The notes under the pieces are model-generated. The model did no database searches. It saw only the letters and a program-made list of their open reading frames with translations, and was not told where the DNA came from. The position numbers and the translations under genes were made by a program. Below are positions 10,313-20,179 of a stretch of DNA of 64,000 nucleotides, one piece after another (position 1 is the stretch's first letter; each line of letters starts with the position of its first letter). This DNA comes from Pantoea phytobeneficialis (GTDB taxonomy: Bacteria > Pseudomonadota > Gammaproteobacteria > Enterobacterales > Enterobacteriaceae). Location: contig NZ_CP024636.1 in the NCBI RefSeq assembly GCF_009728735.1, positions 1,514,863 through 1,578,862 of the forward strand, given 5' to 3'.

Positions 10313-11422
10313 TTACGCCAGTTCAATATCGCCAGCGGGAATACAACTACAACTCAGAATGGTGCCATCCTGACGTACGGCACTTTTCTTCAATGCTTTC
10401 ACTTCCCCCGATACCAGCGTCATTTTGCAGCTGCCGCATATCCCGGCACGGCAGGAGTAGGGGATACGAAAGCCCTGCATCTCCAGCTGCTCCAGTAAGA
10501 CTTGCTGATTGTCGCCGGTGAAGGCATTGCCCTGATAACCAATGGTGACAGGGCTGGTCGGGCTGGCGGTGGTTGCCAGTGTCTCCACGACCTGACCAGC
10601 ACCATAGGCGCGAGCCGGTTGCTTCTCCACAATGGTGACGGGATCGCCCACCCGGATCACACCGCTGTTCAGCGCAATTAAATTCAGACCGAAATCGATG
10701 TCGCCACTGCCATCCTGCGCGCTGCGGAAACGTTGCAGGGTTGCCAGTGGTTCACCCTGCGGATGTTTCTGGCCACTTTCTGTTCCCACCGTGGTGAAGA
10801 CACAGCGACTACAGGGCTTCGGCATCTCAAAGGTGATATCGCCAATTTTCAGGGTCTTCCAGCTATCTTCTTCCCATGCCTGCGCGCCGCTGATCACCAG
10901 GTTAGGGCGGAACTGTTCCACGCGCACGCTGGCGGGGCAGCGTTGTTGCAGATCCTGCAATGATGCCATGTTTACCAGCAGATAAGGAAAACCATCGGCG
11001 AAGCTGAGTGGCACCTGGTCAAAGCGTTTAACGCGCCGGGTCGGTTGGGAACCGGTCCAGCGTAGCTGCACCGGGCGTGGAAAAAAGCCGCTCAGCCATT
11101 GGTTGATCGCATCCGGGGCAACACGAGAAGTAAAGTGATTACCCCATACTTCGGTGGGCGCATCATCGGCGGCAAAATCGGTGAAGCGAATCAGCGCCTG
11201 GCTGCCATCGGGTGCCTGTAAAAACAGGCCGTCCGGCAACAGCGCCGGGGTGAAGCGCACCATCTCCGGGTACTGGCGAGCTGTGATAAAGGTGCCATCG
11301 GTTTCGGTGACCATAAAGATGCGATCAAATCCCAGGCCGCTATCCAGCACCTGGGCATGCGACAACTGAAGACCGCGCATCGATTTAACCGGATGGATAT
11401 ATAGACGGGACAACGTAATCAT
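10313..11422 (-). CDS. ycbX: MOSC and 2Fe-2S domain protein YcbX
   Basis: A 369-residue protein with an N-terminal beta-barrel plus MOSC domain, ending in a plant-type [2Fe-2S] ferredoxin domain (Cys ligands in [14 protein letters not shown] and a later SCSC). In E. coli YcbX is a molybdenum-cofactor enzyme that reduces N-hydroxylated bases and so protects against base-analogue toxicity. Three consecutive possible starts (GTG, GTG, ATG) occur; the ATG at 11422 has the best spacing to GGGAG and gives the E. coli length. Confidence 0.94.
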   Translation of the reverse strand: MITLSRLYIHPVKSMRGLQLSHAQVLDSGLGFDRIFMVTETDGTFITARQYPEMVRFTPALLPDGLFLQAPDGSQALIRFTDFAADDAPTEVWGNHFTSRVAPDAINQWLSGFFPRPVQLRWTGSQPTRRVKRFDQVPLSFADGFPYLLVNMASLQDLQQRCPASVRVEQFRPNLVISGAQAWEEDSWKTLKIGDITFEMPKPCSRCVFTTVGTESGQKHPQGEPLATLQRFRSAQDGSGDIDFGLNLIALNSGVIRVGDPVTIVEKQPARAYGAGQVVETLATTASPTSPVTIGYQGNAFTGDNQQVLLEQLEMQGFRIPYSCRAGICGSCKMTLVSGEVKALKKSAVRQDGTILSCSCIPAGDIELA

Positions 11423-11491
11423 CACCACTCCCTGAAAGCCGTCATGCAGGACAAAAAGAAGCTAACTTTAGGACATAGGACGCTGATTCGC

Positions 11492-11497
11492 TATAAT
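11492..11497 (+). promoter_or_regulatory. Consensus -10 box upstream of rlmL
   Basis: A perfect TATAAT lies 34 bases before the rlmL start in the divergent ycbX-rlmL gap. The -35 region (around 11468-11474) is poor. Confidence 0.5.
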
Positions 11498-11531
11498 GCG
11501 CAACAATTTTATCAAGGGTATAAGTGACGAT

Positions 11532-13643
11532 ATGAATTCTCTGTTTGCCAGTACGGCGCGTGGGCTCGAAGAGCTGTTGAAAACTGAGCTGGACGCGCTG
11601 GGTGCGCAGGATTTGCAGGTGGTGCAGGGCGGGGTGCATTTTGAGGCCGATGACCGCGTGATGTACCAAAGCCTGCTGTGGAGCCGTCTGGCTTCGCGTA
11701 TTTTACTGCCGCTGGGAGAATTCGGCGTCTGGAGCGATCTCGATCTGTATGTCGGCGCCCAGAGTATTCCGTGGTGTGACATCTTCGACAGCAACACCAG
11801 CTTCGCCATCCACTTCAGTGGCACCAACGAGGTGATCCGCAATAGTCAGTTTGGTGCGCTGCGTATCAAAGACGCCATTGTTGACAGCTTTACGCGACAG
11901 AATCTGCCGCGCCCGAATGTGGATCGTGAACAGCCGGGCATTCGTATCAATGCCTGGCTGAATAAAGATCGCGTCAGCATCGCGCTGGATCTGAGCGGTG
12001 ATGCGCTACATCAGCGTGGTTATCGCCAGCAAACCGGCCAGGCGCCATTGAAAGAGAATCTGGCGGCGGCGATCGTGATGCGTTCTGGTTGGCAAAAGGA
12101 TACGCCACTGATCGATCCAATGTGTGGTTCCGGCACCCTGTTGATTGAAGCGGCGTTGATTGCCTGCGATCGTGCCCCTGGCCTGTTGCGTTCGCGCTGG
12201 GGCTTTACTGACTGGAAAAAACATAATCAACCGCTGTGGCAGGAGTTGCGTAGCGAAGCACAACAGCGCGCACGCACGGGTACGGCAGCGACCAGTGCGC
12301 GTTTCTTTGGTTATGACAATGATGGTCGTGTGCTGGAGTGGGCGCGCGCCAACGCGCGTCGTGCCGGTGTGGCCGAGCTCTTCACCTTTGCGCAACAGGA
12401 TGTCCTGAAGCTGAGCAATCCGTTACCGCCGGAGGTGACCGGTACGGTGCTGAGTAACCCACCGTATGGTGAGCGTCTGGAGAGCGAACCGGCGCTGATT
12501 GCGTTGCACAGCCAGTTAGGCCGCATCATGAAGCAGAAGTTTGGTGGCTGGAACCTGTCGTTGTTCAGTGCCTCACCCGAGCTGCTGAGCTGCCTGTCGC
12601 TGCGTGCCGACCGTCAATTTAAAGCGAAAAACGGCCCGCTCGAGTGCGTGCAGAAAAATTATCAGCTGGCGGCCAGCAGTGGTGAAGGTACCGCGCAGAT
12701 CGCGGAAGATTACGCTAACCGCCTGCGCAAGAACCTGAAAAAACTGGAGAAGTGGGCGCGCCAGTCGCACATCGATTGTTATCGTCTTTACGATGCCGAT
12801 CTGCCGGAATATAACGTGGCGGTGGATCGCTATGCCGATTGGGTGGTGATTCAGGAATACGCAGCGCCGAAAACCGTGGATGCCAACAAGGCGCGTCAAC
12901 GCCTGTTCGACGTGATCAGCGCCACGCTTAGCGTGCTGGAGATCCCGGCGAACCGTCTGGTGCTGAAAACCCGTGAGCGTCAGAAAGGCAAAAACCAGTA
13001 TCAGAAGCTGGCGGAGAAGGGCAACTTCTTTGAAGTGCAGGAATTTGATGCCCGTTTCCTGGTTAACCTCACCGATTATCTCGATACCGGCCTGTTCCTC
13101 GATCACCGCATCGCGCGTCAGATGCTGGGTAAAATGAGCCAGGGCAAAGATTTCCTGAACCTGTTCTCGTACACCGGCAGCGCCAGTGTCCATGCTGGTC
13201 TGGGTGGGGCGAAATCCACCACCACGGTGGATATGTCGCGTACCTATCTGGAATGGGCTGAGCGCAACTTGCGCCTCAACGGGCTGACGGGCCGCCAGCA
13301 TCGCCTGATGCAGGCCGATTGTCTGAGCTGGTTGCGTGACAGCAACGAACAGTTTGACTTGATCTTCATCGACCCGCCGACCTTCTCCAACTCGAAGCGT
13401 ATGGAAGACGATTTTGACGTGCAGCGCGATCACCTGATGCTGATGCAAAACCTGAAGCGTCTGCTGCGTCGTGGCGGTACCATTATGTTTTCCAACAATA
13501 AACGCGGCTTCAAAATGGATCTTGATGGTTTGCAGCGTCTGGGCTTGCAGGCGCAGGAAATCACCCAGAAGACCCAGTCGCAGGATTTTGCCCGTAATCA
13601 CATTCACAACTGCTGGCTGGTCAGCCACGCCGGTAAGGAATAA
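11532..13643 (+). CDS. rlmL: Bifunctional 23S rRNA methyltransferase RlmKL
   Basis: A 703-residue fusion. The N-terminal THUMP and first Rossmann methyltransferase (NPPY motif near residue 309, SNPPYGERL) make m2G2445. The C-terminal methyltransferase (IDPPTFSNS near residue 612) makes m7G2069 in 23S rRNA. The frame opens 12 codons earlier, but ATG 11532 gives [16 protein letters not shown], the usual start and length (702 in E. coli). The ABC-F gene uup begins 5 bases after its stop, so the two are probably co-transcribed. Confidence 0.96.
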   Translation: MNSLFASTARGLEELLKTELDALGAQDLQVVQGGVHFEADDRVMYQSLLWSRLASRILLPLGEFGVWSDLDLYVGAQSIPWCDIFDSNTSFAIHFSGTNEVIRNSQFGALRIKDAIVDSFTRQNLPRPNVDREQPGIRINAWLNKDRVSIALDLSGDALHQRGYRQQTGQAPLKENLAAAIVMRSGWQKDTPLIDPMCGSGTLLIEAALIACDRAPGLLRSRWGFTDWKKHNQPLWQELRSEAQQRARTGTAATSARFFGYDNDGRVLEWARANARRAGVAELFTFAQQDVLKLSNPLPPEVTGTVLSNPPYGERLESEPALIALHSQLGRIMKQKFGGWNLSLFSASPELLSCLSLRADRQFKAKNGPLECVQKNYQLAASSGEGTAQIAEDYANRLRKNLKKLEKWARQSHIDCYRLYDADLPEYNVAVDRYADWVVIQEYAAPKTVDANKARQRLFDVISATLSVLEIPANRLVLKTRERQKGKNQYQKLAEKGNFFEVQEFDARFLVNLTDYLDTGLFLDHRIARQMLGKMSQGKDFLNLFSYTGSASVHAGLGGAKSTTTVDMSRTYLEWAERNLRLNGLTGRQHRLMQADCLSWLRDSNEQFDLIFIDPPTFSNSKRMEDDFDVQRDHLMLMQNLKRLLRRGGTIMFSNNKRGFKMDLDGLQRLGLQAQEITQKTQSQDFARNHIHNCWLVSHAGKE

Positions 13644-13648
13644 GTTTT

Positions 13649-15562
13649 ATGTCATTGATCAGTATCCACGGCGCTTATCTCTCCTTCAGCGATGCGCCGT
13701 TGCTGGATAACACCGAGCTGCACATTGAAGAGGGTGAGCGCGTCTGTCTGGTGGGGCGCAACGGGGCCGGTAAATCTACGCTGATGAAAATCATCAACGG
13801 TGAACAGCCGCTCGATGATGGTCGCATCATTTATGAAACCGACCTGGTGGTGGCACGTCTGCAACAGGATCCGCCGCGCAACATCACTGGCTCGGTGTAT
13901 GACTTCGTCGCCGAAGGGGTGGAAGAACAGGCGGAACACCTGAAGGCGTACCACGCTATCTCCCATGTGGTGATGGAGGATCCCAGCGAGAAAAACCTCA
14001 ATGAGATGGCGCGTTTGCAGGGCATCCTGGATCACCACAACCTGTGGCAGCTGGAAAGCCGCATCAATGATGTGCTGGAAAAAATCGGTTTACAGGCGGA
14101 TACCGAACTGTCGTCATTGTCCGGTGGCTGGTTACGTAAAGCGGCGCTGGGACGTGCGCTGGTCAGCAATCCACGCGTGCTGATGCTGGATGAGCCCACC
14201 AACCACCTCGATATCGAAACCATCGACTGGCTGGAAACCTTCCTGAAAACCTTCACTGGCAGCATCGTGTTTATTTCGCACGACCGTTCGTTTATCCGCA
14301 ATATGGCGACGCGCATTGTCGATTTGGATCGCGGCAAGCTGGTCTCCTGGCCGGGTGACTACGACCAGTATCTGCTGGGTAAAGAAGAAGCGCTGCGCGT
14401 GGAAGAGATGCAAAACGCCGAATTTGACCGCAAGCTGGCGCAGGAAGAGGTGTGGATCCGTCAGGGCATCAAGGCGCGTCGTACCCGTAACGAAGGTCGT
14501 GTTCGTGCCCTGAAAGCGTTGCGCCGTGAACGTTCTGAGCGTCGTGAAGTGATGGGCAAAGCCAATATGCAGGTGGGTGAAGCCTCACGCTCCGGCAAGA
14601 TTGTGTTTGAGCTGGAGAATGTCAACTACGCTGTAGATGGCAAGGTGCTGGTGCAGGATTTCTCATCACAGGTGCAGCGTGGTGACAAAATTGCGCTGAT
14701 TGGCCCCAACGGCTGTGGCAAAACCACGCTGTTGCGTCTGATGTTGCAACAACTGAAGGCGGATAGTGGTCGCGTGCACTCCGGAACGAAGCTGGAAGTG
14801 GCGTACTTTGACCAGCATCGTGCAGAACTTGATCCTGATCGCACCGTGATGGATAACCTGGCGGAAGGCAAGCAGGAAGTAATGGTGAACGGTAAGCCGC
14901 GCCATGTACTGGGTTATTTGCAGGACTTTTTGTTCCATCCGAAACGCGCCATGACGCCGGTGCGTGCGCTTTCCGGCGGTGAACGTAATCGTCTGCTGCT
15001 GGCACGTTTGTTCCTCAAACCCAGTAACCTGATGATTCTCGATGAACCGACCAACGACCTCGATGTGGAAACGCTGGAGCTGCTGGAAGAGTTGATTGAT
15101 GGCTATCAGGGTACCGTGTTGCTGGTGAGCCACGATCGTCAGTTTGTCGATAACACCGTCACTGAATGCTGGATTTTCGAAGGTAACGGCGAGATTGGGA
15201 CCTTTGTCGGCGGTTATCATGATGCGCAGCAGCAGCGTGCCGCGTATAAGCAGCTGAAGACCGCGCCGGTGGCGAAATCTTCCGTCACGGCAAAACCTGC
15301 GGAAAAAAGTGATGCCAGTAAACGTAACGCAACCAAGTTAAGTTACAACCTGACGCGTGAGCTGGAGCAGCTGCCGCAAAAACTGGAGCAGCTCGAAACG
15401 CGTATTGGCGAGTTGCAGGCGCAAATGAGTCATCCGGATTTCTTCAGTCAGCCGCACGATAAAACGCAGCCGGTGCTTGATGCGCTGGCGCAGACCGAGC
15501 AGGAACTGGAAACAGCGTTTGAACGCTGGGAAGAGCTGGAAGCACTGAAAAACGGCGCTTAA
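13649..15562 (+). CDS. uup: ABC-F family ATPase Uup
   Basis: A 637-residue soluble protein with two ABC domains and no membrane segments. Walker A motifs are GRNGAGKST at 36-44 and GPNGCGKTT near 351. Signature and Walker B motifs are SLSGGWLRKAALGRAL/LDEPTNHLD and ALSGGERNRLLLARL/LDEPTNDLD. A C-terminal coiled-coil, DNA-binding-type domain covers about residues 560-637. Uup acts on branched DNA intermediates and ribosome function and limits precise transposon excision in E. coli. Confidence 0.96.
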   Translation: MSLISIHGAYLSFSDAPLLDNTELHIEEGERVCLVGRNGAGKSTLMKIINGEQPLDDGRIIYETDLVVARLQQDPPRNITGSVYDFVAEGVEEQAEHLKAYHAISHVVMEDPSEKNLNEMARLQGILDHHNLWQLESRINDVLEKIGLQADTELSSLSGGWLRKAALGRALVSNPRVLMLDEPTNHLDIETIDWLETFLKTFTGSIVFISHDRSFIRNMATRIVDLDRGKLVSWPGDYDQYLLGKEEALRVEEMQNAEFDRKLAQEEVWIRQGIKARRTRNEGRVRALKALRRERSERREVMGKANMQVGEASRSGKIVFELENVNYAVDGKVLVQDFSSQVQRGDKIALIGPNGCGKTTLLRLMLQQLKADSGRVHSGTKLEVAYFDQHRAELDPDRTVMDNLAEGKQEVMVNGKPRHVLGYLQDFLFHPKRAMTPVRALSGGERNRLLLARLFLKPSNLMILDEPTNDLDVETLELLEELIDGYQGTVLLVSHDRQFVDNTVTECWIFEGNGEIGTFVGGYHDAQQQRAAYKQLKTAPVAKSSVTAKPAEKSDASKRNATKLSYNLTRELEQLPQKLEQLETRIGELQAQMSHPDFFSQPHDKTQPVLDALAQTEQELETAFERWEELEALKNGA

Positions 15563-15579
15563 TACAGAAGGAAACCGGT

Positions 15580-16863
15580 ATGTGTGCAGCGGATAATCCG
15601 CAATCGTGGGTGCTATGCCCACAATGCGATTTAACGGTTAAATTGCCTGCTGTGCCGATCGGCAGCCGGGCGCGTTGCCCGCGCTGCCATACCACGTTGA
15701 CAGCAAACTGGCACGAGCCGCAAAAGCGGCCGACCGGCTATGCATTTGCCGCGCTGTTTATGCTGGTGCTGGCGAATCTGTTCCCTTTCGTCAACATGCA
15801 TGTCGCCGGTTTGAGTAGTGAAATCTCGCTGCCGGAAATCCCCAATGTGATGGTGCGTGAGGATTACAGCAGCCTCGCCACCCTGTTCCTGCTATTTGTG
15901 CAGGGCATTCCCGCATTCTGTATGGTGACCATTATCCTGTTGGTCAACCGCATCAGAATGCCTCACCACCTGCGGCTGGTGCTGGCACGCATTTTGTTCC
16001 AGTTGCGTAACTGGGGCATGGCGGAAATCTTCATGGCCGGGGTGTTGGTCAGCTTTGTCAAACTGATGGCTTACGGTGAACTGGGTCTGGGGATCAGTTT
16101 CTGGGCCTGGTGCCTGTTTTGCGTGTTGCAACTGCGCGCGTTTCAGGTGGTGGATCGCCGCTGGGTGTGGCAGCAGATCGCACCCTTGCCAGCGCTGCCA
16201 CACGCACCGAAAGCAGGCATCAGTGGTTTACAACATGGGATGAAACGTTGTTCGTGCTGCACCGCCATTTTGCCTGTTGCGCAGAATCACTGTAGCCGCT
16301 GTGGTGTGGTGGTGCATGCGCGCCGACCGCACAGCCTGCAATGGACGCTGGCGTTGCTGGTGACTTCACTGCTGCTTTACCTCCCTTCGAATATTATGCC
16401 GATCATGGTGACGGAGACGTTAGGCACGCAATATCCCTCTAACATTATGGCAGGGGTGATTTTGCTATGGAGTGATGGCTCCTGGCCGGTGGCGCTGGTG
16501 ATTTTTATCGCCAGCATCATGGTGCCGTCGTTGAAAATGTTGGCGATTGGTTGGTTATGCTGGGATGCCAGTGGACGCGGCCAGCATGACAGCGAAAAGA
16601 TGCATCTGGTTTATGAGGTGGTGGAGTTTGTTGGCCGTTGGTCAATGATTGATGTGTTTGTGATTGCTGTCCTTTCCGCATTGGTCCGGATGGGGCGGCT
16701 GATGAGTGTTTACCCGGCGCCAGGCGCGCTACTGTTTGCGCTGGTGGTGATTCTCACCATGTTTGCAGCGTTGGCTTTTGATCCGCGCCTGACCTGGGAT
16801 CGTGTACGGAAAACCGAACGTAAGGAGCCGCGTCTTGACGGACAATCATCAGGGCATTGCTAA
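15580..16863 (+). CDS. pqiA: Intermembrane transport protein PqiA
   Basis: A 427-residue inner-membrane protein with two tandem PqiA domains, each starting with a zinc-ribbon-like CxxC pair (CPQC...CPRC near 12-36; CSCC...CSRC near the middle) followed by four membrane helices. It works with the MCE protein PqiB and lipoprotein PqiC in lipid transport between inner and outer membrane, a system induced by paraquat and envelope stress in E. coli. The C-terminal coding end overlaps the pqiB start. Confidence 0.95.
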   Translation: MCAADNPQSWVLCPQCDLTVKLPAVPIGSRARCPRCHTTLTANWHEPQKRPTGYAFAALFMLVLANLFPFVNMHVAGLSSEISLPEIPNVMVREDYSSLATLFLLFVQGIPAFCMVTIILLVNRIRMPHHLRLVLARILFQLRNWGMAEIFMAGVLVSFVKLMAYGELGLGISFWAWCLFCVLQLRAFQVVDRRWVWQQIAPLPALPHAPKAGISGLQHGMKRCSCCTAILPVAQNHCSRCGVVVHARRPHSLQWTLALLVTSLLLYLPSNIMPIMVTETLGTQYPSNIMAGVILLWSDGSWPVALVIFIASIMVPSLKMLAIGWLCWDASGRGQHDSEKMHLVYEVVEFVGRWSMIDVFVIAVLSALVRMGRLMSVYPAPGALLFALVVILTMFAALAFDPRLTWDRVRKTERKEPRLDGQSSGHC

Positions 16864-18478
16864 CGTCGACCAGATTAAACGCTGGTCGCCGGTCTGGATT
16901 GTACCCATCGTTACGCTGTTGATCGGCGGATGGATTCTTTTTTATCACTTCAGCCATCAGGGGCCGCAAGTCACGCTGATCACCGAAAATGCCGAAGGTA
17001 TTGAAGCAGGTAAAACCACGATTAAAAGCCGTAGTGTGGATGTCGGCGTGGTGGAAAGTGCGGTGCTGACTGACGATTTGCATCATGTAGAAATCACCGC
17101 GCGCCTGAATTCTGGGATGGAAAAACTGCTTCATAGCGATAGCGTGTTTTGGGTGGTCAAACCGCAGATTGGCCGTGAAGGAATTACCGGCCTCGGTACC
17201 TTGCTGTCTGGTGCTTACATCGAATTACAGCCGGGCACCAAGGGCGACAAGCCGACGAGTTACCAACTGCTGGACGCGCCGCCGCTGGCACCGCCCGATG
17301 CCAAAGGTATTCGCGTCACGCTTGATAGTAACAAAGCGGGGCAATTGAATCCGGGTGATCCGGTGTTGTTCCGTGGCTACCGGGTGGGATCGGTAGAAAC
17401 CAGCAGTTTTGATACCGACAAACGTATGATGACGTATCAGCTGTTTATCTCAGCGCCTTATGACCGACTGGTGACCACCAATGTGCGTTTCTGGAAGGAC
17501 AGCGGCATCGCCGTGGATATGTCTTCCTCAGGTATGCGTGTCGAGATGGGATCATTGACCACGCTGTTCAGTGGCGGTGTGAGCTTTGATGTGCCAACTG
17601 GCTGGGAGCTGGGCGAAGTGGCGCAGAACAAGGCGGAATACCATCTGTTTGACGATCAGCGCAGTATCCAGGATTCGTTGTATACCAAGCATATCGATTT
17701 CCTGATGTTCTTCTCTGACTCCATTCGAGGTCTACAGGCGGGAGCACCGGTGGAGTTTCGCGGTATCCGGCTTGGCACGGTGGCGAAGGCACCGTACATG
17801 ATCCCGGGCCTGGATCAGGCGCTGGACAATGATTATCGTGTGCCGGTATTGATTCGTATTGAGCCTGATCGCTTCATTACCCGTCTGGGCGGAGATTTTA
17901 ACCTTGAGCAACATCTGCAAGATGGTAAAAAGCGCGGCCTGCGTGCCACGTTGAAAACAGGGAATCTGCTTTCCGGCGCACTCTACGTTGATCTGGACTT
18001 CTATGACAACGTGGCGGCGTATAAAGGGCCGAATAAAGTTGCCGGTTTCGAAGTGATTCCGACGGTCAGCGGCGGCCTCAGTCAGATTCAACAAAAACTG
18101 ATGGCGGCATTGGATAAGATTAACAATCTACCGTTGAATCCGATGATCAATGAGGCAACCGGTACGCTGAAAGAGAGTCAGAAAACGTTGCAGCAGTTGC
18201 AAAAAACGCTGAATAACCTGAATCAGATCACTGCCAGCCCGGCGATGAAGACGTTACCGGCTGATATGCAGCAGACATTGCGTGAGCTGAACCGCAGCAT
18301 GAAAGGGTTGCAACCGGGATCGCCTGCTTATAACAAGCTGGTGGGCGGTATGCAGCAACTCGATAAGACGCTGCGTGAATTGCAGCCGGTGTTGAAGACA
18401 CTGAACAGCAAAAGCAACGCGCTGGTGTTTGAAGCCAAGCCGGGTGAGGACCCACAGCCAAAGAGGGCGAAACAGTGA
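16835..18478 (+). CDS. pqiB: MCE-domain intermembrane transport protein PqiB (TTG start)
   Basis: A 547-residue protein with one N-terminal membrane helix (WSPVWIVPIVTLLIGGWILFY), three MCE domains and a long C-terminal helical region rich in leucine and glutamine that forms the periplasm-spanning needle. I chose TTG 16835 because it is 7 bases after AAGGAG and gives almost the E. coli length (546). A GTG at 16802 in the same frame lacks a site. The start lies 29 bases inside pqiA, implying coupled translation; pqiC overlaps its stop by 4 bases. Confidence 0.93.
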   Translation: MTDNHQGIANVDQIKRWSPVWIVPIVTLLIGGWILFYHFSHQGPQVTLITENAEGIEAGKTTIKSRSVDVGVVESAVLTDDLHHVEITARLNSGMEKLLHSDSVFWVVKPQIGREGITGLGTLLSGAYIELQPGTKGDKPTSYQLLDAPPLAPPDAKGIRVTLDSNKAGQLNPGDPVLFRGYRVGSVETSSFDTDKRMMTYQLFISAPYDRLVTTNVRFWKDSGIAVDMSSSGMRVEMGSLTTLFSGGVSFDVPTGWELGEVAQNKAEYHLFDDQRSIQDSLYTKHIDFLMFFSDSIRGLQAGAPVEFRGIRLGTVAKAPYMIPGLDQALDNDYRVPVLIRIEPDRFITRLGGDFNLEQHLQDGKKRGLRATLKTGNLLSGALYVDLDFYDNVAAYKGPNKVAGFEVIPTVSGGLSQIQQKLMAALDKINNLPLNPMINEATGTLKESQKTLQQLQKTLNNLNQITASPAMKTLPADMQQTLRELNRSMKGLQPGSPAYNKLVGGMQQLDKTLRELQPVLKTLNSKSNALVFEAKPGEDPQPKRAKQ

Positions 18479-19041
18479 AAAAAGGGTTGATGATTGGGGC
18501 GATGCTGCTGCTGGCGGGTTGCAGCAGCACCGTTGAAACGACGTACTATCAACTCCCGACAGGTGCCGTTATGGCACCTGTTAGCAGCGATGCCAGCAGT
18601 AAGCAGCCGATGCTTTGGGTTCAGCAGGTCAGCGTGCCGGATTATCTGGCAGGCAATGGTTTGGTGTACCAGACCAGCGACGTGAAATACGTCATTGCCG
18701 CTAATAATCTTTGGGCCAGTCCGCTTGACCAGCAATTGCAGCAAACGCTGGTGAATAATCTGAGCCGTGCGTTGCCGGGCCGCCTGGTATCAGGCTCGCC
18801 GTTGGCTGAGACGCACGATACCCTGACCGTCAATGTGACCGGTTTTCAGGGGCGCTTTGACGGTAAAGCCATTGTGAGCGGGGAGTGGGTGCTGCAACAT
18901 GAAGGGCGTCTTATCAAACATGGCTTTAATCTGACGCTGCCACAGACTGAAGACGGTTACGATGCCCTGGTGCGTACCCTGGCGCTTGGTTGGCAACAAG
19001 TCGCTCAGCAGATAGCGAATAATGCGATCGCGTTAAATTAA
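18475..19041 (+). CDS. pqiC: Outer-membrane lipoprotein PqiC
   Basis: A 188-residue lipoprotein: MKKGLMIGAMLLLAGCSS contains the lipobox LAGC. It belongs to the ABC-type transport auxiliary lipoprotein family (formerly YmbA). It anchors the PqiB needle at the outer membrane. The start codon is GTG at 18475, overlapping the pqiB stop (GTGA). It is the last gene of pqiABC; rmf follows on the same strand after 277 bases and probably has its own promoter. Confidence 0.94.
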   Translation: MKKGLMIGAMLLLAGCSSTVETTYYQLPTGAVMAPVSSDASSKQPMLWVQQVSVPDYLAGNGLVYQTSDVKYVIAANNLWASPLDQQLQQTLVNNLSRALPGRLVSGSPLAETHDTLTVNVTGFQGRFDGKAIVSGEWVLQHEGRLIKHGFNLTLPQTEDGYDALVRTLALGWQQVAQQIANNAIALN

Positions 19042-19276
19042 GAATTGTTCGAAGCTTATCTAAGTCCTTGATTTGTCATTAACGAGTGGCGAAAATATCA
19101 GGGGCTTTTTTATTGTCTAATCAGCCAGATAAGAGATTTTTCCGAAAATTTACCTCATTCTGTGATGTCGGTTTCAGGTCATATTTATGACATTGGCGTG
19201 AAATTTGCGCATTGATCTTTTCGGCGCATGGCGTTAGAACGTTAGAGTGGTTGAACATTTTTCCGCCACTCTATCT

Positions 19277-19296
19277 TTCCACCAGATTCCACCAGA
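19277..19296 (+). repeat. Tandem 10-base repeat in the rmf leader
   Basis: TTCCACCAGA occurs twice with no gap (19277-19286, 19287-19296), ending 22 bases before the rmf start. Role unknown; it may affect leader structure. Confidence 0.7.
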
Positions 19297-19318
19297 CCTG
19301 AAATGAGGGAAACGAGGT

Positions 19319-19486
19319 ATGAAGAGACAGAAACGAGACCGCCTGGAACGAGCACATTCACGAGGCTATCAGGCCGGTATTACGGGACGCTCAAAAGAGA
19401 TTTGCCCGTATCAAATGATCGACGCACGGTCTCACTGGTTGGGAGGTTGGCGACAAGCCATGGAGGACAGGTCGGCGGTGGCTTAG
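19319..19486 (+). CDS. rmf: Ribosome modulation factor
   Basis: A 55-residue very basic protein, MKRQKRDRLERAHSRGYQAG..., of the same length as E. coli Rmf. It binds 70S ribosomes and converts them into inactive 100S dimers in stationary phase. The start follows AACGAGGT. In E. coli rmf is induced by ppGpp and slow growth. A hairpin at 19516-19538 probably ends the transcript. A 68-codon frame overlapping it in another phase is spurious. Confidence 0.96.
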   Translation: MKRQKRDRLERAHSRGYQAGITGRSKEICPYQMIDARSHWLGGWRQAMEDRSAVA

Positions 19487-19515
19487 CACTGCCGGATGTC
19501 TATCAATAAGGAACA

Positions 19516-19538
19516 AACCTCCGCGTAATGCGGAGGTT
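19516..19538 (+). terminator. Hairpin after rmf
   Basis: AACCTCCGC-GTAAT-GCGGAGGTT is a perfect 9-base-pair stem with a 5-base loop, 30 bases after the rmf stop, followed by a weak T-containing tail. Confidence 0.7.
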
Positions 19539-19544
19539 GTCATT

Positions 19545-19588
19545 TATACCCGTCATAACCTGAGATACCTCGAGTCATTTCGGGTATA
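19545..19588. repeat. Inverted TATACCCG element between rmf and fabA
   Basis: TATACCCG (19545-19552) and CGGGTATA (19581-19588) form the ends of a 44-base dyad. TATACCCGTCATA-type sequences are common intergenic repeats in Erwinia- and Serratia-like genomes. It may also serve as the fabA terminator on the minus strand. Confidence 0.5.
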
Positions 19589-19594
19589 GGGAGA

Positions 19595-20113
19595 TTAGAA
19601 AGCGGTGGTGTCTTTGAACAGACCCACTTTCAGGTCAGTTGCCGAGTAAATCAGATTACCGTCGACAAATACCTCGCCATCAGCAACGCCCATCACCAGT
19701 TTGCGGTTGATGACACGTTTGAAGTGAATTTTATACGTCACTTTCTTCGCTGTTGGCAGCACCTGACCGGTGAATTTCACTTCGCCCACGCCCAACGCGC
19801 GGCCTTTGCCTTCGGCACCCAACCAACCCAGATAGAAGCCAACCAACTGCCACATGGCATCCAGGCCCAGACAACCCGGCATAACGGGGTCGCCGATGAA
19901 GTGGCAATCAAAGAACCACAGGTCAGGACGGATATCCAGCTCGGCTTCGACAAAGCCTTTGTCGTATTTGCCGCCGTCTTCGGTCATTTTGACCACGCGG
20001 TCCATCATCAACATATTGCCTGATGGAAGCGGCGGTCCGTTTTCGCCAAACAGTTCTCCGCGACCTGAGGCAACCAGGTCTTCTTTGCTATAGGATTCGC
20101 GTTTATCTACCAT
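19595..20113 (-). CDS. fabA: 3-hydroxydecanoyl-ACP dehydratase/isomerase
   Basis: A 172-residue hot-dog-fold enzyme that dehydrates 3-hydroxydecanoyl-ACP and isomerises the product to cis-3-decenoyl-ACP, the branch point for unsaturated fatty acids. Active-site His71 ([12 protein letters not shown]) and Asp85 are present; the length equals E. coli FabA. The upstream gap holds a FabR-like palindrome and a FadR-like sequence. Confidence 0.97.
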   Translation of the reverse strand: MVDKRESYSKEDLVASGRGELFGENGPPLPSGNMLMMDRVVKMTEDGGKYDKGFVEAELDIRPDLWFFDCHFIGDPVMPGCLGLDAMWQLVGFYLGWLGAEGKGRALGVGEVKFTGQVLPTAKKVTYKIHFKRVINRKLVMGVADGEVFVDGNLIYSATDLKVGLFKDTTAF

Positions 20114-20150
20114 GTTCTCAATAAGCCTTATTTAGTGAAGCCCGAATATT

Positions 20151-20168
20151 AGCGAACAGTTGTACGCC
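20151..20168 (-). promoter_or_regulatory. FabR-like operator upstream of fabA
   Basis: On the minus strand GGCGTACAACTGTTCGCT closely resembles the FabR palindrome AGCGTACACGTGTTCGCT that represses fabA and fabB in E. coli. It lies about 40 bases upstream of the fabA start. A FadR-like sequence (AACTGGTTCAACC, plus-strand 20188-20200) lies just upstream, within the end of lonH, where FadR activates fabA in E. coli. Confidence 0.65.
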
Positions 20169-20179
20169 GGGCAATGCTA

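Noticed and set aside
12573..13628. A 351-codon minus-strand frame opposite rlmL
   Set aside because: It lies wholly antisense to a well-conserved methyltransferase gene, has no ribosome site or recognisable domain, and reflects codon bias of the sense strand.
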